Source: Diplosphaera chodatii
Taxonomy: Eukaryota > Chlorophyta > Trebouxiophyceae > Prasiolales > Stichococcaceae
Length of the DNA stretch: 64,000 nt
Direction: 5' to 3'
NCBI GenBank assembly: GCA_032358165.1
Contig: JAALGY010000036.1
Location: 1,178,001-1,242,000, forward strand
Part shown: one piece after another, positions 1 through 11,800 of the stretch
How the letters are laid out: every line of letters begins with the position of its first letter
Numbering within the stretch: position 1 is the stretch's first letter
Translations under genes and position numbers: made by a program
The notes under the pieces: model-generated
The model's input: the letters and a program-made list of their open reading frames with translations, nothing else
Told to the model about the DNA's origin: nothing
Databases searched by the model: none

Positions 1-33
1 TGTCACGTCACGACTTTGAGGCTGTCCCCGCAG

Positions 34-1618
34 CGGCGCGCTCCTGCGGGCCAGCAGTCATCAGCGGCATCTGGTGCGCAGTTGCTGCTGCAATGGCAGT
101 CGCATTCCACATGACACCCTCTATGGGGTGCTTCTGCACTGATCCGCTCTGGATTTCCTGCTGCTGGCATCCAACCACAACTTTGTGCTTTGTCATGCCA
201 GGACGGACCAGTGGGTCTTCTGGTGAGCGCACTGTACAGTGAAGCACCACGAAGGCTGCAGCAGAGCATGTTGTGGCAGACCCATAGCAGCACAAAACAC
301 CAAACTGAGAATGAGTTCGCACTTCTGCACATGGCTGCTGCACTGCAGGGTGGGACCCCTCAGTGGTGAGTTTCTGGGAAGCGCATGGCGCTGAACGATG
401 GAGCACTCTAGGGCAGGCCATCATCCGCGTGCTGAGCTCAGCCTGCCCGAGAGCATCAGCGATATTCTAGTGTTGGCGCATAATCACCATGCTGTTGTGA
501 TACCGCAGGGGGCATCTTTGGCACTTTGGTGTATGAGGTGTTTTCCCACCTGAGCCGCGATGAGGTGTGCTGTCCCTGCCGTGATCCCTGCTTGCTGCTT
601 CATTCTGAGCTCCCAACACGCTGGGCCACAGATTAATTGGTCCATCTTCACTGGTTGCCAAGCATTGTCACATGCTCAGGCTGCATTCACGTCAACACAT
701 GCAGCACACCATGTCACACTAGCTCACATGCAACCATCCTGCCACAGGACGAGAGCAAAGATGACGGCAACGACAAGGCGGCGCAGCCGCCGGGTGACGA
801 GGAGGCGGCCAAGCACCTGGCCGACTTTTCGGGCTTCAGCGGCCAAGGGAACCACGACCAGCCTGGAACAGACGAGGTCCACAATGCCGCTTGGTGCCCC
901 ACACATCGTTCCCTGCGTTCGCCGGCCTCTGAGGCAGATGTGGCACCTTGCTCGACCATGCGTGTACATGTCCTGCATGTCCTCTGCCGGCCGCCCACCT
1001 TGCCACAAGGCACTGCACCCTGCAGAGCGCTTCAACTGGACATATTTGATACCTCGCCAGCCAACCCCTCGACACGCAGGGGTTTGGGTGATGTGCATGT
1101 TCAGAAACCATCCAACTGCGGCGGCGGCCTGAACTCTGTTTCGTGTGTCCTGTGCACAGATGCTGCTGCCGCCGTACGGCGGGCTGCAGAGCGCCGGCAG
1201 CGGCCATCCCCATGCGCGTGCTGCAATTCACCCTGTAGCGGCACAGCCCCCGGCACCCCACCCTGTGGCAGCAGGCAATGCGGCGACCCCAGCGTCCCCT
1301 GAGCTGCAGGTGCAGTGTGATCCACGGCACCAGCCCCAAACTTCACGCTACACGCCACTGCATCTCCTCCTGCAGCCTGCTGGCCATGCAACATGCCACC
1401 TACCCTGCCATACCGACCATCAAATACGCAGACCTGCCTCATCAGTAGTGCAGACCTGCTTCACTGCTGCGCATTGCTGCTCAACCCCGCCAGCTGGCCA
1501 CCACCTGCAGCGCTTCTAAGCTCTGTGTCATGCGCAGGGATTGATGCCAGAGCCGACACCGCACTCATTCCGTGGCGGCACTCCGCCGCTGCTGCCTCCA
1601 AGCTTTGCGAGTGTGTGA
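34..1618 (+). CDS. aquaporin (MIP family), 5' end outside window
   Basis: 3' part of a water/solute channel gene. Visible exons: 34-73, 202-222, 349-365, 509-564, 748-876, 1160-1309, 1538-1618 (TGA). The first exon supplies the ARSCGPA continuation of the second NPA motif, with the conserved selectivity-filter Arg. The next exons encode TDQWVFW, WVGPLSG and the last transmembrane helix. A hydrophilic acidic tail follows (ADFSGFSG), then a Pro/Ala-rich end. Exon phases, and the 40-, 21- and 56-base exon lengths, match those of the neighbouring aquaporin at 4039-7912, so the two are tandem paralogues. The last three exons have diverged in sequence and length. The N-terminal half, including the first NPA, lies off the window, so substrate choice cannot be judged. 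The family is known to form tetrameric membrane channels. Confidence 0.85.
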
Positions 1619-4038
1619 CATCGATCCCTGCTGCTGGGTCCGGCCACCGCGCCAGCATCTTTGGTGCTGCCACCGCCTGCCGCTGCCGTTTCATGACCAT
1701 GCATGCATGCGGGAACTCTGGTTGGCCTTGGACACGCCCTATCGAGGGGGCGTTCTGCTGCTGATGTCAGCTGCAGCTAATCAACTACTGGCAATTAATT
1801 TGAATGCTTTGCCCCAAAGCTAGTTGGCGTTTGATGGCTACTGAGCAGAAGACCTCGGCAGAAGGGGAAAAGGAGCGAGGCCCCTGCATTGATGCACTGT
1901 ATGTATCATCTGCTCCCTTTATCAGTTGTTGCTGACGAACAAGTATTGGAAGGCTTGAGCTGATACAAGGTGTCAGAGGATCTCCTCGTATCTGAAATAC
2001 AGCTGGCTGCTCATGCAACTTGACTATGCCCTGCGCAAACTGCAGGCAAGATTGACACCCTGGCAGTTTACATAGATGTTGTGGAACTTTTGTGGCTTCA
2101 GGCATACCATACTTTTGTGCTACAAATAGCAGCTGTCTAGCTGCAGATCTGCCAGCGAGCATCTGAAATCAAGTCACGTGCATTCAGCAGCAGCTGCCAT
2201 GCCACTTTGTCGATGATGGCACGCACGGCAGCAGCTCTGATGCAAGGTGTTCAGAGCAGACCCCTGCAGATGATGACCACAGGGCGGAGCAGGTGTTCAT
2301 GACGTCCGCACCACCGACGTCAGGTGTGCATGACGGTCATGCACACGTCAGCGATGAATTCGAGCACGCACTTTGATGGAAGAGAGGGTCAGCCGTAACA
2401 CAATGGCCACATGCAAGCAATCAAACAGGCACGCTTACAGAAGCCCCCTGTGAGATACGTATGTCAGTGATCACATCACTCATTTGCTTGTTGTGTCGGT
2501 GGGTGGTGCCACCCGCAGTTGCCTGTCACGAGACCCCGCGCCAGACAGGGAGGGCGTCCTAGATTTTCAGGCAAACCCTGACTTGTACTGCAGGGATATC
2601 GCCACGTCAGTGCCAGGTCCACAACGCCCCTGCCAGCCTGCCAATGGCAGACCCACGGCGCCTTATCGACTGGAGCGCGGAAGCTGGCTGCGTGCTGTGG
2701 GACAGACGGTGGGAACGGAGCGCTGACGGCTAGCGCCAACTGTGCTTAGAGGGGTGAGCGTCCCAGGGTCACACACCACGGGCTGTCGTCAGCTCAACTT
2801 TCGCCGCCATGCGAGCATTGCAGCAAGCTTGGACGCTCAGATATAGACGGGCCTTTGTTTCAAGATACCGGATGCGCCAAGAGCCTTCAAAGCGGGCGCG
2901 TTGCCGTGAACTCGTGGCAGATACGCCGACTCCAAGCAGTACAGTGCACAAAATCCATGTCGGCAGGCGAGCAGTGTCTCTCTGTGGTCGTGCACCTCCA
3001 TTAAAGGGCTACGAACTTCTTTTGCAACCCATGCATGCCCCGTGAAACGCGTCAAGAGCTGTCCTGAGCGTGCCTTGGGGCACCGAGGTTTTGATTGCAT
3101 TAAAACCTTCAACGGCCGCGCGCTGCGCAGCCATCTGCATGTATGCTAACAGACTCTACCGTAGCTATCCTTGGAAGTAACTGTCTGCTTCAAGCGTGCA
3201 GCGGCTACTGAAAGCCTGTCTCTGCGAGCGTGGGCCGCAACAGGGGCAACTAGAGCTCAGCGCGCGGCAGCACCCGTTAGCACCCCGTCGGCGTTCACCT
3301 TCACTTGTAGGGACCTTTGACTCGTGTAACCTGGGTCTGAAAGGCTGTCAGAAGCCTGTGCCGCCGGTTTCCCGTGTCGTGGCTCACTCGCAGGGGCAGG
3401 GCACCGTGCGACACTGGGCGGTCGTACTAGTTTCCCGCACCCACAGCGACCGGATCTCTCCACCGGGCAGTCGCATTAGCATCCAAAAACACCTCTTCCG
3501 CAGCTGAGCCAGGTGCAGCCCGGCGGGTTGTCCAGTATCCGGCCATATCCGGTCAATGCGTGGCGTGGATCACTCCCTGCATGTGACGTCGGCGGCCGGC
3601 GCCCTGTAGCCCAGTCAGGGCGGTACGAAGGGCTTGCGGCATGGCATATCACAGACTTCCTGGCAGGTCGGTCGCCGCTCAGGGCGCTTCCTCCTCGCCG
3701 CTCAGCGGGTGGATTCGTTCGCGGCGCACAGCTACCGTGCATGGCGACACCTAATTACTCAAGCTAACCCCTTGATAGGGAGTCCAGCTGGTGCTGATTC
3801 GTATTACACGTGGGCGCAGCGTCTGTTAATCCGCGGCCACCAACTGGCCGCTTTCATTGTCGCGAGCTTGTGGCCGGCTCTGTAACCATTGCAGTAGTGC
3901 ACGGCCAGCTGGCAGCATGCCGTGCACTTCACTGTGGTGTGCATCTATCTGCTGCGCGTACGCTACCCTTGCAGCTCCCAATCGGCACACCAATGCTTGT
4001 GTTGGTTAACACAGCCGTCGCTTGACAGCAGGTGCAGC
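1619..4038. other. intergenic region, no gene recognised
   Basis: 2.4 kb between the tandem aquaporins. Short open frames exist on both strands, but none shows a domain, a signal peptide or a run of phase-compatible exons. It must hold the 3' UTR of the first gene and the promoter/5' UTR of the second. I see no convincing RNA gene or mobile element. Confidence 0.5.
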
Positions 4039-7000
4039 ATGGGGGAGGCGGCGGTGGCAGAGGGCCGGGGCCAGCCCCGCAGCAAGAGCACCCCCTTCTG
4101 GGTGGGCCCCATCCCGGCGCCGCAGCTGGGCCTCAAGTTCCCATGCTGGGAGCCAGTCAACGGCTCGTTCATGAAGGTGCTCGTGCACTTGTTCCTGTCG
4201 TGCACACTCGTCAGTGCTCATTAGTGCCTCTTCCAATGCATGTCAGCTTCGGCACGGCAGATCTGCCGACTGACTGACGTTTTGCCCCCTGCTCACTGTA
4301 CCACAGGCAATCCTGGCGGAGTTTTTCGGTGAGCATTTCGACAAGCTCGCGAGGCTGTGTCCACTAAACTCTTGCAAGTTGGAGCATCCTCAGTCACCTC
4401 CACATGTAGCAAGGTGCATATCAGAAGTCGCATGGGTACTTCTGGATGGCTGAGTGAAGCACCTACACACCTGTGCGCGTGATGCGCAGGCATGACGGCG
4501 TTCCTGCTGATCACGATTGGCCACGTCACCTTCAGCTGTCACGCGAGCAACGTCGGCCTCGGCGCCCCAGTCACAGGCGGTGAAGTCGGTGAGCGATGGT
4601 TCTGCACACATGTTTGTGTAGTGCGCTGGAAGAGTGCTTTATTTGCAACCTTTTCTGCAGCGCCCAGCCCCGCATTGCACCCTGTGGCTCCTCACCATAC
4701 GCCAGGGACATTTTGCTGGACCTCCAGCGCACCTGGATTCACTTTTCAGATGCGCCAGGGCTTACGGCGTGGTCTGTTATGCAGCGGACCCCACCTCGTG
4801 CCTGCTGACGGACGCCCGTCTGCTCAGCATTGCCACCGTGTTCGGCTTGGCAATTGGCGCACTGGTGTACGCCACTGCCAGCTTCTCGGGTGCGCATATT
4901 GTGCCAGTGTCGCTGCGCTGCAGATGGCCCTGGCTCCTGAGCTATGCAGTCGCTTCGGGCGCAAGATTTGATACGAACTCTGTGCTTGTTCGGCAAATGC
5001 GCAGCAGGCTGACAGAACTACTTGCCTCCATGCAGGCGGACATCTGAACCCTGCAGGTTGGTGGTCATCGTGTCTGAACTAGGTCTCACCCTGCTTTCAT
5101 GCCGAACAGGCTTAACCCTGCCACCTCTGTGATTGTGGCATGTAAACAGCTGCACTTGATTACTGCAGTGACAATGGGGTTCCTCATCGCCAGAAAGATC
5201 ACGCTGCAGCGGGCCTTCTGCTACTGGATTGCGCAGGTCTCATCATCGTTGATTTGCACCTTTCGCCTCAACTTGCTGTGGTTTGTGCTGCAATGAAGCT
5301 CACAGTTGTCACCCATCATGCATTGGAAGCTTGCGCGCCCTGTGCTGTGCAGATGGTGGGTGCCATCTTCGGCAGCCTGTTCCCGTGGCTGGTGCGCACC
5401 ATCTTTGTCTCATCGATGGCACAGCTGCCCCTGCACCCTGCCGACCTCCAGTGTGTATAGGCGGAATAGTTTTACACACGACGACACCCTGGGCATGAGT
5501 AGCAACATCATGTGATAGTGCTGTGAAAGCGAATATTGCAGACGTGGCCGTCGTCACCTCTTTGACGTGCACACAGATTGACCGCGTGGCGTGGCACGCG
5601 GCCGGCGGCGGCGCCAACGGCATCGGCATCGCCAGCCTGCACAAAAGCGGCGTCTGGGGCATGGAGGCGCTGCTGACATCCGTGCGCGTCACTTTTCCAC
5701 ATCTTGAGCAGCCACCCGGTGTCGTGGATGTCGATGCATTCTGTAACACAGCCGCATAAGGTGACTCTGACAGAGTACTTTGCCGCGGATGCCTTGAGTA
5801 CGCCCCTTGTGTGAACGGTGCTGCATCGCTGTTGTCATGCAGGTCCTGGTCTTTGTCGTGTTCGCCGCCACAGACTCCAGGCGCAGCGCGGTCGGCCCAC
5901 ACCTGCCGGCAAGTAGCTGTTGCTTTGTGACCGGCCTTCACCATTGTTGTGCTGTGTGTAGAGCATGACTAATCACTGTGCGTCATAAAGGCCACTGTTG
6001 ATGATGGGGTCAGGAGCCCACTTCACGAATGGGACTCCGGCAAGTTGTTCTGTCACTATTATGTTCCCCTCATCTCATAGCGGTGACTGGTGGTGGCACG
6101 TGGTTGCAGGTGCTCGCGCCGTTCGCCATCGGCTTCACAGTCTTCATCTGCCATTTGATTGCGGTCCCCATCGACGGCTGCTCCATCAACCGTGAGGCCT
6201 TCTAGAAAATTTACCATTGAACCGATCAGATCAATCTGCAGACGCTGTGCAACGATGTACCTTAATGCAGTGCTGTCGCATGAAGCTTCCACAGATCCAA
6301 GTCACAATCGGCCTTACATGGTTGTTCCTGCACAACGACTGATCCTGGCCCGGTTGCCGTTGCAGCGGCCCGCTCTTTCGGACCGGCTGTCATCGGCGGC
6401 CTGTGGTGAGCGACAGCCCTTCTGCAGCATGTGGAAGCTGATGATGCGCATTCATTGCAGCGCGTCACACATGATGCTGGTTCACATGAAAATTGCATCA
6501 CTGCAGGGATGATATTCATCCTGACTGACACTTCATGGATGTTGCTTGCCCTGCAGGAAGGACCAGTGGATCTTCTGGTGCGGCTCCTCTGTTGTCAATG
6601 ACCACATGTACCGACTCTCGCACATAACCTGCATATGCAGCATACTTGGATCAGTGCTGCTTATGCACACCACTCAACACTCAGTCACCTGTTTTGCATC
6701 TCTGCCTGCAGGGTCGGGCCAATGTGTGGTGCGCCTTGAGTGCTGCAGTGTCCGAGTTTGCATAGCGGATGTGCGGGAGGCAGCTTCACTTGTCACTTTC
6801 ATGATGCTTTCGTCAACTATGAGCATCTCACACAAAACATTATGGTGACGTAAACCATGAGCGGCTGCCCGATGGCCTGCAGGTGGCCTCCTGGGTGCCG
6901 TCCTCTACGAACTGTTCTTCCGCCTGACCCGCAAACAAGTGTGGTCTCAACTGGTCACATTGTCTGTCTCCATGCCTTCCGATGTTCAGATCCGCCATGT

Positions 7001-7912
7001 GCTGGCGGGCATCTCCCGAGCTGCTCAGTCTTATTGGCAGGCACTGCAGGGCTCTGTGCCTGGTACCGATGTCAAGCCTGCTCTCCTGCTGCTCGCCCCC
7101 GTCTTTGGGGAGAAGACACCAACGACGGCGTCATTCGTTTTCAGAAATAGAAATTTGGGCTCCATCAGCCCCCAGCACTTGCTTGTTGGCGTGCCGCGCT
7201 GACGCTTCGTTGCCGTGCCGGCAGGAGCTGGCGCTTTACAATGCCGAGTCCCCGGTGTCGCAGCCGCACGGCGCCCACACCGCCCACCTGGCGGAGTTTT
7301 CCGGCTTCAAGGGCCGCGACGACCACGCCGTGCCCACCCCTGATGAGGTGAGCTGGGCGGCCTGAAATTTGCCGGAACGGGTGCGCGCCTCCTGCCTGGA
7401 GAAGTGTAACAGCCATGAGAAGGCTACTGGTGCTGCCAGCCGCAGGGGTGCTATGCTGCGTGTGTCCAGAGGGGAGCTGGGTGTCACACGGCATCACAGG
7501 CACCCAGCTGTCAGGGGACGGCGCAGCTCATCCTGCCGGACATGGTGGTAGTACGACGATGAGACGGACTGGTTGAATGATGCGCAGGACACGCTCCCAC
7601 CCTACACCGGCGTGAAGGGGGCTACTGGCGGCAACTACCGTGGCGACTCTGCATCCGGCGCAACCGAGGTGTGCTGCGGCCATGCATGGACAACAACAGC
7701 TTGCACGAGAACCCGTGACATTGCATACTCATATTGCACCTGCTGCACACAAGGTGGTGCGACTGCCTCTGCGGCACGCACCGGCGCTGTGGTGATGTTC
7801 TGTGCCGACATCTGACAGTCTGCATGCTACCGTTGTGCTGATGTGAGACTCTCGCTGCCAGCAGGAGGGCACCCCGCTGCACTACAGGGGCGATCCAGCA
7901 CAGGCAGTTTGA
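4039..7912 (+). CDS. aquaporin with AQP1-like selectivity filter
   Basis: Complete 380-residue channel in 17 exons: 4039-4176, 4307-4328, 4490-4588, 4785-4889, 5036-5056, 5169-5236, 5353-5406, 5577-5681, 5843-5908, 6110-6191, 6366-6405, 6557-6577, 6712-6725, 6883-6938, 7225-7347, 7588-7668, 7865-7912. The first NPA lies in GGHLNPAVTMG (residues 123-132) and the second in CSINPARSFGPA (250-261). Both motifs become intact only after splicing across tiny exons. By alignment to human AQP1, the aromatic/Arg filter is Phe106, His241, Cys250, Arg256, the same four residues as AQP1, which predicts water selectivity. The membrane core ends near residue 297 and a hydrophilic tail of about 80 residues follows. 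The intron after 5908 has a GC donor (CCG|GCAAGT). The last exon could instead be 7754-7795, but 7865-7912 matches the paralogue upstream. The start is the first ATG in frame with the membrane core. Confidence 0.9.
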
Positions 7913-8545
7913 GCACGCCAGCCGTACCGGGCTGTTTGATGATGAGAAATGTACGGCAGATAGATGGCAGAGTTTCAAGCAGCCAGGTGGTATAGTCAAC
8001 GAGTGCACATACGGCTTTGGCGCTTCCAGGCACCTAGGCACACCTACACACGCAGCCAATCCCGCTGGCAGCTGCCTTGCGCTGATACTGGCGTCGATGG
8101 GCTGCGTGTGTAGCCAGGGTCAAGGCGATCCGAAAGCCGGTTGACAATGCACACAATGCATGCTGAAAGTTTGCAGGCAAGACAGGCTGTGATGGTATCT
8201 GCTGAGCAAGTTGCAGTTTCAAGCAGATGACGTATGTTTTGAGCGTTGCTGCTGACAAATTACAGCTATACAAGATAGGAAGATGAAGACAAAACAGGTG
8301 TCTGCTTGGTGCTATATATGATGTTGTACTCCTGATCTTTGAGATACATTCTTTCGACTTGCTGTTCACCTGCTGTAAGCTTGTAAGCAACTGCGCACTT
8401 CAGTTCATCCTACAGTTGTACTGTGGCATAGCTGAGTGATGCCATTGCGATCTTGAATAACAGTACTTTGCTTGCAAGCATCGCAACTTGCGCAAGTTCA
8501 TTGCTCTGCATCAGGCTGCTCACACGGCAAGCTTCTGCTCAACAC
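7913..8545. other. convergent 3' region
   Basis: Space between the stop of the + strand aquaporin and the stop of the - strand glycosyltransferase. No coding signal. It contains candidate TGTAA motifs for both directions (8374-8386 on +, 8260-8264 on -). Confidence 0.5.
8374..8386 (+). terminator. candidate TGTAA poly(A) signals (two copies)
   Basis: TGTAA occurs at 8374-8378 and again at 8382-8386. TGTAA is the established polyadenylation signal of chlorophyte nuclear genes. It lies about 460 bases after the aquaporin stop. It is short and could be chance. Confidence 0.35.
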
Positions 8546-10619
8546 TCACTCTGCGCCTGACTGGGGCTGTTGAACTGACTGCCACTCCGTGATGTTCCGC
8601 TGGTTGAGCCATGCGTTCAGCGCCGACTCCGCATATCGCTTGCACGTGTTGAGCGTTGGCCGTTTGTTCACGCAGCACGGCACGTGGAAGCCCAGCATGG
8701 AGTCCCACGCATGGGTGGCTGTGTTGCGCCTGGCGAACGAGTCCTCAAAGGCGACTTGGTCCGGCCCTTTCGGGCCCCAGTTCACATTGCACCTGTCAGC
8801 ATCCATATGTCCTCGTTCAGTTGCAGTGCTGCCATTTCACCCATGGCGTGCACTGCATATGTCTCAACAGCATCTATAGCAGCTGCGACACCAGCCAAAG
8901 CTGCTTCTAGCCACACAACACGTGTATTGCGGAATGAGAGCCAGCCGGATGAACACACTTACAGGCTCGGCAGGTAGGTGGAATTGAGGAAGCGCATATT
9001 CTCCCGCAGGTCCGGCCGTGTGTTGATGAGGTGTGTCGCTGCCTGCTGTTCCCAGGGCACTTTGTCGGCTGGCGTCAGGTTTTTCAAGCTGCCGAGCCAG
9101 GCGTTCATGAACGCGCGGCTCTGCAGGATGCACATGACGATAGTCAGGGCGCCTGGACAAAACCTCAAAACAATTTTCTGCCTAATAGTTGCCATCGTGC
9201 GTGGGTGGGCGCTGCCTGCACTGTGCACATGCCGTGCCGGTGCTGCAGCGTGAACATAGCTGCTCACGTAGGTCTCATACACAGATTAGACCATAGAAGG
9301 ATCAGCACCGCTCACCCTGGGGCCATCTCGCATGCCGATGATGCCAGTGTTGACGATGCCGAGCGATGCATTTGTGTAGTGCGCGTCTTCGGACATGTAC
9401 AGCTCGGCGTCAGCGAGGGGGTTGACGGCCGGGTCCAAAGGGTTTCGGAACAGCGCCACGTCTGCAGCCAGACATGGACATGTTGCTGTTGTGTCTTGCA
9501 GCGACATGCCACCATGGCTGCTGTGTCCCATGTACCCATGGGTATGAGCGACAGCGCAAGGCCGGGTTCGGGCTCAACCACCATGTACAACTGGTAACAG
9601 TGGAAGCAGCATGATGTGGTAGGGAGATGCGCGTTGCGCACCCATGTCCAGGGACACGACCTTGAAGCCCTGCAGCCCACAGCATGTCCGCGTGAGCACA
9701 GTTGGCTGCTGCTTGGGATATGTGCACCAGCACACAGGTCACAAGCAGGGGTAAGCAGTAGGGGCTCCATCTGTGGAAGGCGGTCAAGATGACAATCGAC
9801 TTTCACCCAGCGGGAAGCATGTGCACACCTGCCGGACGATGTCGTTCATGAGCTCCCGCCGCCGCCAGTTGGCCTTGTTGAACCCTGCGCTGGACCAGAC
9901 CTGGCGGCTGCTGTCGCCCACCACCAGCCCCGCGCTGCCGGTGGTGGCCCAGTCGTCCACCAGGCAGTTGCTGTGCAGCCGGCGGCAGGCGCTGAGTGCC
10001 GCTTCATTGTTGCACACCACCACCAGGTGCTTCGACAGGTCGGCGCTCTCAACCAGCCGCATGCTGCGCACCAGCAGCGGCAGCTCGTACATGACGTTGG
10101 CTTTGCCGCCGACCTGCAGAGCGTTTTGCGGACACGTTATGGGGGATCCCATGCACTCCTCAAAAACCTCGAGAGCTATACTACCACAGAGCAGATTGCC
10201 TGCTGGCCAGCTGCCGGCAGCCAGCCAGCAGGTGGTGCCCCAGACATCAACATCTACGAGGGTTCTGACGTGCGATCCCAGCGCTTAGATAGCAAAGCTG
10301 ACAGGCAGTCGTTTAGAACCACGTAAAACTACATGCACTTGCGGCTGGTGCATGTGCGGGCCCTCACCGCCAGGAAGAGGCCGTTGTCCGGCGACGCCGC
10401 GCGCTGCGCAGCGCGCAGCAGCTCCGGCTGTATGGGCCAGGCGGGCTGCCTCAGGCGCATCTGCAGGCCCTGGGGCGGGCTGCAGCCGACAAGCTGCAGC
10501 AGCTGTGCCGGCAGCAGCGCCGCCGGTACGGCCCACTGCGATAAGACGAGGAATGCTGCGCACAGCAGCGCTGCTGCCACCAAGGCGATCACGCAAATTT
10601 TCACTGCCAGCGCGCTCAT
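8546..10619 (-). CDS. type II membrane nucleotide-diphospho-sugar transferase (GT77-like)
   Basis: Predicted Golgi glycosyltransferase of 371 residues. Exons in transcript order: 10619-10368, 10113-9829, 9669-9642, 9461-9316, 9120-8963, 8792-8546. Residues 8-28 form one hydrophobic signal anchor with a short cytosolic tail. The lumenal part has NWRRRELMNDIVRQ followed by GFKVVSLDMDVALFRNP. That is the signature of the nucleotid_trans (PF03407) fold, with the metal/sugar-nucleotide DxD motif at Asp187-Met-Asp189 and the usual R/KxxLxxDIxxxG helix before it. Splicing is phase-perfect and all introns are GT-AG. The donor sugar and acceptor cannot be read from sequence; plant relatives (GT77) add arabinose, xylose or galactose to wall glycans and glycoproteins. 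It sits tail-to-tail with the aquaporin. A decayed copy of its last exon lies at 11698-11798. Confidence 0.82.
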
Positions 10620-11689
10620 CCGTTGAGTAGCCTGTGCTTCAGTACGTATCCTGCAGTCTCACGTGGATGTCCTTGCTTGTGCAAGTGTGCACGACTGCAG
10701 TCCGACAACAAACTCTCACTGATCATCTCAAAGAGCTTGGAACACGACCGACAACGCGTTGAGCTGAGGTAGAGCAGTCAAGGGCTGCGCCTGCACATCA
10801 GATGAAGCCCTGCCAATGCAGACGGGACAACAGCGCGTGCTGAGGCTCACCCTGCACCCTGACAGGGCAGCTGGGCACCTTGATTGGAAGATGAATCCCA
10901 AACAGGAGCTGGCGACAGGGTTTGCAGCATTCGTGCATAGCTTGTCCAATACAGGATGCAATAATCGAGACAAGATCTTCGTACTGGAAAACAGATCCAT
11001 CGTACGGCACCAACGCCTGCATCCTGCGCATGTGCCATCCCCACTACACACGCTGATCATTGCAATCCCCAGCTATCCCTGACAAGCTTGGTGCTTGCAC
11101 GCTGCACGTGGCAGGTTCCGTGGGGAAGTCGGTCTCACCAGCATGTGCACTGAAACATGTGCGCAGGCAGGCATGGACCTGCATGCAGTCTGGCAAGGAT
11201 ACAACGCCAACGCCATGTCGTGCCAGCATATCCTTCATTTGCAGATGCGATGCAGTCCGCCAGTCTGGTGTGCAGTGTGCAGCGTGGGTGAGACATAGCT
11301 CTGCGCATTTGTGATGGCCCCGACCAGCATATCCAGCATGAGACCGGACAAACAGGAGTGCAGGCGCGGCCGCCTGCGACTCCCCACGACACCTTCGTCC
11401 CACAGGCCGCAGCGTGCGCTGCAGAGCTGGGTGTTGCCTATGAGTTCCAAGCACGACATTTGCAGTGCAGTGACATCGTGGCCTGGATAGATGACAGGGT
11501 CCTGTGCTGAGCGCCCTGCATGGCCACGAAAGCTTCATGTCATTGCTGCGGCGACTAGCACTTTACTCCCCAGTGCAAGGTGTTTGTGAGTGCACGGTCC
11601 TTCGTTCCTTGGTACCCCTCGCCACACATTGCGCTTCGGACAGGTGAACAAAACAACACGACGCCTCTGTATCCAACAACCGTGCTGCT
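10620..11689. other. unassigned region upstream of the glycosyltransferase
   Basis: Open stretches exist on - (10798-11031 and 11235-11459), but I could not join them into phase-compatible exons and recognise no domain. It probably holds the promoter of the glycosyltransferase gene and the 3' UTR of the GH5 gene. A small unrecognised gene is possible. Confidence 0.3.
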
Positions 11690-11697
11690 ACTGTGGC

Positions 11698-11798
11698 TGC
11701 CATACTGTGATGTTCCGCTGGTGGAGCCATGCGTTCAGAGCAGACTCGATGTAGCGCTTGCAAGGGGTGGCATCGATCACCCCTAGCATCGATGTCCC
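11698..11798 (-). pseudogene. truncated copy of the glycosyltransferase last exon
   Basis: Read on -, this stretch encodes CKRYIESALNAWLHQRN before a stop. It is a close match to CKRYAESALNAWLNQRN in the last exon of the glycosyltransferase at 8546-10619. Similarity continues upstream through a TGGGAC..ATGCT block (protein SMLG in both), but with one extra base and about 13 residues missing, so the frame is broken. No other part of the enzyme is found nearby. It starts directly after the GH5 stop codon (11801-11803) and may form part of that gene's 3' UTR. I infer an incomplete duplication or the remnant of a deleted tandem paralogue. Confidence 0.6.
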
Positions 11799-11800
11799 AC

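Noticed and set aside
7754..7795. Alternative last exon of the aquaporin
   Set aside because: It keeps frame, but the exon at 7865-7912 gives a tail comparable to that of the tandem paralogue.
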